This document shows, in pieces, positions 56,143 to 64,000 of a stretch of 64,000 nucleotides of DNA. The translations under genes and the position numbers were made by a program. This stretch comes from Pseudevernia furfuracea (lineage: Eukaryota; Ascomycota; Lecanoromycetes; Lecanorales; Parmeliaceae), in NCBI GenBank assembly GCA_022315425.1, contig JAIUPT010000014.1, positions 248,001 to 312,000 on the forward strand, written 5' to 3'. Below the pieces are notes generated by a model. The model did no database searches, was not told where the DNA came from, and saw only the letters and a program-made list of their open reading frames with translations. Position 1 is the stretch's first letter. Every line of letters begins with the position of its first letter.

Positions 56143-57684
56143 ATGCCCACAGAACTCGAGGAGGTACCGCACCATAGTCCTATGCTATTAAAACGGCTAC
56201 TAACCCAAGTAATGCTTACAGCTCGTTGAGTTCCTTCATCATGGCAATACCCAGATACGGCAGACCGGTACGGCCACCTCCACACCATCTTTCCACCTTT
56301 CAACAACGGCGCTCACCACTCTTCAGCGACGGAGAATCTCCTCCCATACTCCAAAACCCAACCAGTGATTTTCAAGACCGCCCAGCTCACACCCGTGAAG
56401 GATCTGAAGCTGTTGGTTAAGGACTACCCTGTGAGCTACGCTCATTCTCGGGAATCTTTGGAAGACGAGCCGGCGCTGACCGAGAGCGTAAAGCCTATAG
56501 CCAAAAATGCCCTCACGATCCTCATCAATATCTCCAAGGATCCAGACGTACTGGCGCTTCTGGCTGAGGATGATGCCTTCCTCGAAACGCTGCTTGTACG
56601 AGTAACAGTATGTCAGTTGGCCCCATCCATACTCTCCTCCTACTCTCGCTCTCGCTCTTTCATCCTTTTTACCTTTTGGCGCAGGCTGACCAATAGCTAT
56701 CTCAGAATCTCAAAGAACCAAACGCAGACCCCATCGCCATGCTCCTAGCCAACCTCTCCAAATCCCCCTCTATAACCCGCCTTGTCACACTCACTCGGAC
56801 AACGGTGCCCGCGCTCTCTCCGTCAAAGCTGGCGATCACGCAGCTGCTCGAGCTGTTCAACAAGGGTGCCGAAGGCGGGTACAACACGGAGGCGAGATTT
56901 GATTACCTGGCGTGGTTTTTCGGGGATTTGGCCAAAGTACTTTTTTTTAATCCCTCCCTTTTGCCCCCTTCTGCATTCATTTCCATATATATATATATAC
57001 AAGCCTAGACACACTAATCAAGGGAAGCAGGATCCAGCGTTCGTAGAATACCTCACGACGCCACCTTCCCACAGCCCCTTGGACCCCCTGACGACGTTCC
57101 TCCCGCACACCACGTCCCCCTCGGCCACCCGTCGCCTCGGCACCGCCTCCCTCCTCAAAAACGCCGCGCTCCTGCACCCCGATATACCCTACCTCCTGCA
57201 GCCCGCGGCATCGGTGCTGCCGCCGATCTTGCTACCGCTCTGCTCATCGAACCAAGAGGCCTTGAGCGAAGAGGAGATGGACAATCTACCCGAGGCGTGT
57301 CAGTACTTGGGGGACGACCATGTGCGGGAGAAGGAGGGGAAGGTTCTGAGAATCCATCTGGAGACGCTGTTTCTACTGAGTACGAGGGGAGGGGCCGAGG
57401 GTGCACGGTTGGTCAGAGAGGCGGGCACATACCCTGTGATCAGAGAACTACATCTGGACGTCGAGGATGAAGGGGTTAGGAGGGGATGTGAGAGGTTGGT
57501 GGATGTGTTGATGGGTGATGAGGCCGTGGGGGGAAGTCATGAGGGTGTGGATCAGAAGAGCGGCGGGGACGTGGGGCATGTGAGGCCTGAGGATATGGGT
57601 GGTGGAGTGGGGAGGATGGTCACGCAGGTGATTGATGACGAGGAGAAGGAGAAGGAGGATGATGAGATTGTGCCTATATTCTAG
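56143..57684 (+). CDS. HGH1: HGH1-family protein (armadillo-like, DUF383/DUF384)
   Basis: Hgh1 is a conserved cytosolic armadillo-like protein that works with the TRiC chaperonin in folding translation elongation factor 2 (known for yeast). Six exons join in frame: 56143-56163, 56222-56267, 56327-56430, 56494-56607, 56706-56936 and 57031-57684 (1170 bases, 389 residues). Landmarks: MPTELEELVEFLHHGNTQIR at the start, LTPVKDLKLLVKDY, IAKNALTILINISKDPDVL, EPNADPIAMLLANLSKSPSI, YNTEARFDYLAWFFGDLAK and TRRLGTASLLKNAALLHPDI, LGDDHVREKEGKVLRIHLETL. The order matches the DUF383 then DUF384 layout. The very short first exon and the (TA)n run in the last intron (56985-56999) are notable. It converges with the OPT transporter gene, whose end is 189 bp away. 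Confidence 0.9.
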
Positions 57685-57872
57685 ACGAGATCAATGATGC
57701 TAGACCCACCAATCATCTGTATTTCATACCCTTACTGAAGCAACTATTTCTTCGTCCCCGAAAAGCAGAGCGCGCAACTGGCCATTGACGAAGTGAACCA
57801 CTGTGAATACAATAGCTTTCACTGGTCTCAAGCCCAGCCGGAAAGATCACACCCATCACAAACCCTCCTTCC

Positions 57873-60800
57873 TCATCCGAAATGCTCCCCAGGCGCCAAC
57901 GTCGTATAAGGACAGCCCTCCCAATCACACCCCTCCTTGTAAACCCTCGTGCCCCACCACTCCAGCTTCCCCAACCACCCCCACCCGGGATACAGGAAGC
58001 CAAAGAAGACCACCAGGACCCCGAACGCCAAGCCCGAATCCAGCGCCGCGGAAAGCGTCATGGTGTATTTCCCCCACCAGGCCGGAGCGCGCCGGCGCAG
58101 GTGCGAGTTGAAGAGGAAGCAGACGATGGCCCAGACGGAGAAGTTGAGACCCGTGGCGGGCGGGATCCAGCTCAGGCTGCCGAAGAGGACGGGGAGGTTG
58201 ATTTTGCGCCAGGGATTGCCGGCGGCGCTGCGGCGGCCGATCAGCCAGATGGGGACTGGGGCGATGAAGCCGACGAGGAAGGCCCAGATCAGAGGTCTGT
58301 AGAGGGCGCCTTCGCCGAAAAAGCGTTGCGGGCCGACTACGCCCCAGAGGATGGAACCGTTGAAGTGCACGCGGGCTATGGGACATGTGAAGCTGTTGAT
58401 TGCTTCGGGAGTGCATATTTTGGGGATGTGTGTGAACATCCAATTCAGGACGCCGATTTGGACGACGCTGGAGACGAGGGTGGCAGCTATTTGGACTTTG
58501 AAGAGCAGTTTGGGCGGGATCTTCATGTAGTGGCCTAGTTTTAGATCGGAGGAGAATTTGATGCCTTGGGCCGAGGAGATATAGCAGTAGGTGACAAAGA
58601 CCTGTGAAAGATGATGGTCACTCACGGTCAGTGATGTGCTCAACTACTTTGGGAAGGGAGGTGAGTAGCGCTTACCATATTAGCAACAGGCCTCCCTGGA
58701 AAAACGAATCCGCAAATGATCTGGCAGACGAGGTAGAGACTGCTGTGCTGATTCGTGATAGCCATGACGATACCGACCGGTATGAAGAGGAGGGCGGTAA
58801 TGGAAAGCGCGAGCAGTAGACCATACCACGGGAGGTAGACAGGGTAGAATTCGACAACAAAGATACCAATAGCAAGCATTGCAACAAATGTCGCAAGATA
58901 CCAACTGATTGGAGCATCTTCGTAGCGGTGCATTAGACGACAATGGACGTCTTCGCGGCTCATACTAGCGCTGGGGTCTGGCTCTATTGTCGAGCGACTA
59001 CTGTGGGTGCTCGCTGTTGACTTCGCACTTCTCACGCCGGAGTCCACCGGCTGGTACTCCGCTTTGCCTTCTCGAGCGTCTTCTGCGAGCGACTTCTTGG
59101 ACTGCTGCCAGATGTCTTGGCCATGCCAGCAGATGGTATGTGTGACTAAAGCCGAGAGACCTGCAAATTGAACGCCGTAGGCCAAGACATAGGTAATGGG
59201 TAGGTACACTTTGCTGTATTTCGTGTAAGCCTCGTGATCGAAGTGGTAGTCCTTTGTGAGAATTCTGCTGACATCGTACGGCTTGCCAGTGTTGTCGAAG
59301 ACTGCAGATGAGATAATTGGCATGAACGAAGAGAAAAGCGCGTTTCTGTAGTCTAATACATATTAACGATTGGCGTCTCATATATCTGATATGCCTTCTC
59401 ACAAAGAATAGGAGCCATGATCCACATTACTACTACCAATCCTCCCACCACATTAGCCGCCGCCCACCAAGGAGTCAACAGAGGAGATCCGATGTAGGCT
59501 ATCTGAGCCCAGTCAAATGTCATTGGGAAGAGCCCCAATCCAGAGGAGACGCCGAACTAGCTGCTGTCAGTAACAGCGACAACGTCTGTGTCCAATTCCG
59601 AGAGCAGCTTACCAGATTTGCAACGACAACATTTCTAGGAGCAAACCACGTAATAACGCTAAAGTAACTCAAAGCAGGCATCAACAGACCGGGCAGGAAG
59701 TACCAAGTAAAAGCCCCTGACCAGACAAGAAGGAAGAACTTCCAGCGCGAGATCATCCAGCCATTAGCAGATTTGTTTTCCGAGCTGTGCATGGTGGTGA
59801 ACATTGCAGTAGACATCAAAGTACCAGGCCAAATCATAGAAGGCGGTCGAACAAGATAGCGACGTGTAAGCCCAGCAAAGGAGTAGCCCAGGACTTGAGT
59901 TGAAATGGTGAGGAGAAGCTGGTACACTATGCTTGGATCTTGGTGATAGAACTTAGATTGCTCGACGATGACCTCGAAATCTGTCAGATCGTATGGTAGC
60001 AATTCAGACAACACATACATCAGTAGCAAACGCAAACCCGAATGATACATTACTGCTGATATACACCTAGGTAGATTTCGGGGTTAGCATGGCTTCTTCC
60101 AAGCAAGAAACCGAATCATGAAATATATCTGGGTAGCAAAAGAGCTTTCTGCTCTCGAAACATGAAACGCGACCTAAGTTTCGCGACTAAATAGGGATAT
60201 ATTGCTCTAAACTACTTACGCAGGCGTGCTCTTTGCCGTTCCACCGACCTTGAGCCAGCCACAGTCTCAGCCGCGACATTATCGAGCGGCCAAGTATTGG
60301 ATCCTGTATTTTAACTGTGCGGACTCGATTACCATACTCGAAAGCCTCCGTGGGATCATTCGGTCGCTTGAGCAGCCGATCCCAAGCTCGTCCCAACGGA
60401 TGCACAACGACCAAAGCAATTACTGGGGTGATTGCAACGCTAGGATATCGAAGAGAGAATAATAGATTGGTCGCAGATCCCACCAGAGCACATAGTAAAG
60501 ATAAGATCCACATTCGGGGGGTATTGATCGAAGCAGAGATGTCATCGATCGCGGCCACTGAGGCACGCACTTGTGGATATGGCGAGTTGTCCGGTGGATC
60601 CAAGACATCCTCATCCTCGTCGATACTAATCACTTCGTCGCCGTCATCTTCGTCCTCATCGGTAGCAGCAAGTGGCGGGCCACCACCCAAATGGCCTCCC
60701 TGGCCAACAGGATGACCAGGTTCAGCAACCAGCATCGGACTGGACCCTCGCAAGCTGGCTCTTCGAAACCTGCCCCTCGAGTGAGAAGCGCTATCATCCC

Positions 60801-61251
60801 TGTGTCGTCGAGATCCAAAGCTTGCGAAAGATGCCGCGGACCTGAGAACGCTGCTTTTGCCTTCTCGCCTGCCTCGTTTTTGGATGTCATCGTTATCTGC
60901 TAGGTCCCAGTTTTCGGACTGGGATCTGGAGCTTTGGTTAGGTAGGGCACCATAGAGTGCCGTATTCTTTATTGAAGAACTGCCTGGCAGAAGAGGCAAT
61001 TGAGACATGAATGTAGCGACTCGCTGAAGGAACCCTAGTTTGGCTACTTTGTCTTCAGGGTTGCTGGGGTCAGGATTGTCTCGGTCGATTGACCGGTACC
61101 TGCGGAGGAAGGCTGCATCGGAGTCGGGATTGATGTCTTCATCGAACTGGTCATCCCAACGTTGGTTTTTTGACACTCTGCTAGTGAGAAGAAACCTTTC
61201 GAAAGACTGGTCTTCTGTACTTCTGCTACGAGTCCGACCCCTCGGACTCAT
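57873..61251 (-). CDS. Oligopeptide transporter, OPT family
   Basis: OPT proteins are plasma-membrane proton-coupled importers of small peptides, glutathione or metal chelates. Six exons, 61251-60220, 60066-60019, 59972-59613, 59556-59403, 59352-58676 and 58601-57873, give exactly 1000 codons (999 residues). OPT landmarks: PRMWILSLLCALVGSATNLL (first helix), GRWNGKEHAC then VYISSNVSFGFAFATD, VIVEQSKFY, STQVLGYSFAGLTRRYLVRP, GVSSGLGLFPMTFDWAQIAY, FDNTGKPYDVSRILTKDYHF, GFVFPGRPVANM and the conserved SSDLKLGHYMKIPPK. The N-terminal extension (about 240 residues) is long, charged and probably disordered, ending in an acidic run (DEDEDDGDEVISIDEDED). All introns obey GT..AG. It looks intact. It shares a 536-bp divergent promoter region with the small membrane-protein gene at 61788. 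Confidence 0.9.
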
Positions 61252-61787
61252 GAAATGGCCGCCCGCAGACGCATAAAGTAGTCTCCGGAGATCATCGGTC
61301 AGCCCAGTTCAGCTGCACAGTGACGCTTAGACTCTCGTGATAGGAGCTTGGTTTTGAGAAGACAAAGGATAGGAAAGAAGTGCACGAGAAAAGACTACGA
61401 GAATGATACCTACTTCTGACTATTGGTGGCACTTCGAGACATCCATGCTCTCTCCAGAAGCAATATACCTACCTATGGACTGCTCTCAGCGCCAAGACTT
61501 TTATGCAGCTAGACAAATTTGACCTAGAGTAGTGTGGTAACTAACTCAGCCTCCGCCTCGTCCTGCGGCTTCAAACAGTGAGGCTGCCCCCTCTGAGGCT
61601 GTGTCCGTGGGGCAGAATACTGCAGGGCTGTACCAGAGAGTTCAAAAAGCGGTCCTCCACGCACGGATCCAACGCGCCTTCAACGAGGACGTCGTACCCC
61701 AAGCATCCACCAATCCGACGACCGATTCTACGGTTACCTTGAGGAGAGGCCCGCCATCCTTGACAGAACCCCCCCCCCCCCCCCAGC
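61252..61787. other. Divergent promoter region of OPT and small membrane protein genes
   Basis: No gene is seen. It includes the leader of the plus-strand gene with its poly-C run. Confidence 0.45.
61769..61784. repeat. Run of 16 C bases
   Basis: Sixteen C in a row, ending three bases before the ATG at 61788, in the leader of the small membrane-protein gene. Length is prone to sequencing error. Confidence 0.9.
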
Positions 61788-62324
61788 ATGGCACCGACCT
61801 CCCCGCATGCCCTCCTTCCCCGCGACGGTCCCTCCCTACGCGAACTTTTTCACCATTTCCCGGCGAAAGTATGGCTGTTTCTCAAAATGATCATCTTCGG
61901 TCTTGCCATCCTGCTCACCCTGTACGGCGTCATTATTGGCGTCGTTGTCGTGTTCTTGTGGATCTGCGCCAGCGGGCCGCGGCTGATACTGTTGCTGAGG
62001 AGTGGGACATGGAGGGATGTTGCTGAGTCGTGGAGGGACAAGGTTGGGCGCTTGAGGAAGATTGAGAGGCTTGAGGGGATGTGGAAATGGTTGGAGCGCA
62101 GGAGCGCCAGAGGGAAGGCTGGATCTGTTGACGCCGAGGAGTTGGAACACTTGGGCAGGCGGAACGATGAGGCGAGGGAGGGCAGTGTTGATGGGGAGAC
62201 ATTGTTCGAGGGCGGGGAAGACGAAGATGGAAATGGGGTCGGGCAGGCGAGGAAGAAGGAGGAGATTGAGCTGGATAGCGAGGACTACATGAAGATCAAA
62301 CCTACATTGCGGGACAATTACTGA
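61788..62324 (+). CDS. Small single-pass membrane protein, hypothetical
   Basis: A frame of 178 codons from the ATG at 61788. A long hydrophobic stretch (about residues 30-62: FLKMIIFGLAILLTLYGVII and on) forms one or two membrane helices. It is followed by a basic juxtamembrane segment (RLILLLRSGTWRDVAESWRD) and a charged, acidic tail (EGGEDEDGNG, EIELDSEDYMKIKPTLRDNY). No signal peptide or known domain is recognised. The upstream in-frame extension has no better start. Opposite-strand frames in the same region are shadows. Confidence 0.65.
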   Translation: MAPTSPHALLPRDGPSLRELFHHFPAKVWLFLKMIIFGLAILLTLYGVIIGVVVVFLWICASGPRLILLLRSGTWRDVAESWRDKVGRLRKIERLEGMWKWLERRSARGKAGSVDAEELEHLGRRNDEAREGSVDGETLFEGGEDEDGNGVGQARKKEEIELDSEDYMKIKPTLRDNY

Positions 62325-64000
62325 GGCATATTCATGGCTTTGAGACAAGGTAACAAATGTCTGAGTCAACATCTCGGGCTATTACCAAAGCATTCCTGAT
62401 AGACGGCCAGCTGTTCAAATTGGTAGCCTACCAGAAGATATTCGAATATCTGATGATCTGATTTCTCCTTGTCCGCGCCTATTCCTCACTCGTGGCTGCT
62501 AGTGGGGGCCTCAGTCCGTCGTTTGGTTCGTCCAGCCTTAACGAATCTCCTTCATTTTCGCATGCAGCCGGTCTCAGAGTGATCCAAACGACAGTGGCTG
62601 AAGATATCCAGTAAGTTTCGGTCTCAGTGAAAGGTAATCTCAAGAGGTCCATATTCGCGTCATAACTTCGAATCCGGGTCTCATCCTCGAAGCTCGAAGT
62701 TGCTTAATCGTATCTTATCATTTTCTACGTATTCTCATCTATTCTTTAATAACTCTTAGATGCTAATATAAGCAAATCTCAATTGCTATCATCATCGGTG
62801 TTGTATGAACCTGCGTAAGAATAAGTAAGTGTCTTATATTGCAAATGATGGTTTATCAAGCAACATATACACATTTTGATTGTTGCTTCGATGAATTGAT
62901 CTAAGTTGCTTAATGAATCTACTTCGTAAACATTGCGGGAAGTTCGCCTTGCAAGATATTTTCGTCCCTTTGAACAGTTAGTACTTTGTGGTCTTTGCTA
63001 GATGACAATAGGTCACAGTGCAGAAATGAAGGGTCTCGATTACGTTTCCCGGTGAAGATGCACTCGACGAGAAGCTCTTCGCAACAACAACAACGTGAGA
63101 CTATCGCTCGTCTAAACAAGCCCTGTCACGTCCCGCACCACACAACTTCTATGATGCTCATATTTGCCAAAGGTGGCTGGATGATTTTAGAAACTTTGAA
63201 TTTTGTGTCCGCATTCTGGACCATGTCATGCCACTCCTCGGCGGAACGCTCTCGTGAGTTGAGCATCGCAAGCGTAGTAAGCTCAGTGGATCTAGACAAT
63301 TTCAGTATGCCATTTACTAAGAAGCGCTGAGAGGCTCAGAACTGAAGTCCAGGAAGCAGATCAAAAGGTACTAAGTCCATTTTGAAACCCACCTATGCTT
63401 CCTCTGCTGGTATAAGGAGGTAGTGCCGCACTCGGGTACAAACCGAGTCCTGAATCAAAACCTGTGCACCTGGGTTCAACGCACCGATTAAGGCATCTGA
63501 GTATATGTGCGGAATACTCATCGGACCAGTCGTGGAAATCCAGCGAAAGAAATTTGGGTCCGCGATTTTGGCTTTGGCCTGCATCGAAGAAAATCCTTCC
63601 TACCTACCTTTTACTGTTAAAGCAATTGTATCCGGTCTTTGCATTGCGTGACACCGAACACGCTCTTGGCCACACTGAATAATATTGCCATGCATTGAAT
63701 TTGGTTAAAACAGCACGAAGTGTAGCTACCGCTGAGTCTCTAGGCTTCTCTCTCGAGCGGGACTGTAAGAGCAACTGCCAACAGCGCCAGGCGAGCTAGG
63801 CGCATAACTCTACCTTATCTTCTTGAACACGCTAAGCGGAGAAGCAACTATCTATGGGAGAAGTGGTTCAATTATTGGTGTCTCTATCGGCGGCAACATT
63901 CCATACAATTGGAGTGGAGTAAAGTCATTGGCTACGTAGATAGATACACTATCTTTAGAGGATTAAACCCCAATTCTGGTGCTACGCTGTAGTTGAACGA
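62325..64000. other. Gene-free right edge of the window
   Basis: No supported gene. The part from about 62690 to 62900 is AT-rich with many TA steps and may be a RIP-decayed repeat. Frames at 62986-63330 and 63464-63682 have no domains. A gene could continue beyond the right border, but nothing points to one. Confidence 0.4.

Noticed and set aside
57882..58538. Plus-strand frame opposite the last OPT exon
   Set aside because: It is a shadow of the transporter coding strand; charged, repetitive sequence without domain.
63400..63480. GGGTTCAACGC looked like a tRNA T-loop
   Set aside because: No matching acceptor, D or anticodon stems could be paired around it.
1..64000. CRISPR arrays, riboswitches or operon structure
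   Set aside because: The genome is fungal with spliced genes; no regularly spaced repeat array or prokaryotic signal was seen.

Overview
The window looks like nuclear DNA of a filamentous ascomycete (Pezizomycotina; the exact class cannot be told from sequence alone). Spliced genes have short introns of about 45-95 bp with GT..AG ends and CTRAC-like branch sites. Recognisable genes include fungal ARP9, HGH1, a PTH11-like receptor, an OPT transporter, small secreted proteins and relics full of stop codons. Transition-type decay (C to T, G to A) in the repeats suggests repeat-induced point mutation (RIP); this is inferred, not calculated.

Layout. 0.95-6.84 kb: a decayed Tad1-like non-LTR retrotransposon on the minus strand (ORF1, endonuclease, reverse transcriptase, RNase H, terminal Cys motif). 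7.9-10.3 kb: a large secreted protein of unknown role. 11.1-12.4 kb: two different inverted-repeat elements. 13.6-23.6 kb: a SprT-like protein, a low-complexity acidic protein, a small secreted protein, an amidase, an ExoIII/AP-endonuclease family protein and a TauD-type dioxygenase carrying an apparent frameshift. 24.8-25.2 kb: a short-chain dehydrogenase relic. 25.8-29.8 kb: ARP9 and a secreted zincin. 30.5-32.7 kb: two BTB/POZ relics. 33.1-44.8 kb: low-complexity hypotheticals, a Cys-containing protein, a Pot1/Cdc13-like OB-fold protein and an eight-exon PTH11-like receptor. 45-55.4 kb is the most accessory part: tandem repeats, a P450 relic, a Kex2-type secreted peptide gene with promoter repeats, an intact protein kinase-TPR fusion gene and a decayed TPR copy behind it. 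56.1-62.3 kb returns to core genes: HGH1, an OPT transporter and a small membrane protein.

How the parts relate. Housekeeping genes (ARP9 chromatin remodelling, HGH1 chaperoning, OB-fold protein, ExoIII-type nuclease) are interleaved with environment-facing genes (secreted proteins, receptor, amidase, dioxygenase, transporter). Decayed genes and transposon relics cluster in the gene-poor stretches. The best candidate for an unusual system is the kinase-TPR gene at 49.66-52.67 kb. It has the TPR type typical of fungal NLR-like receptors, a kinase domain in place of a nucleotide-binding module, and a nearby decayed TPR relative. Exon borders were worked out by hand from splice motifs and frame continuity, and each spliced total given was checked for divisibility by three.
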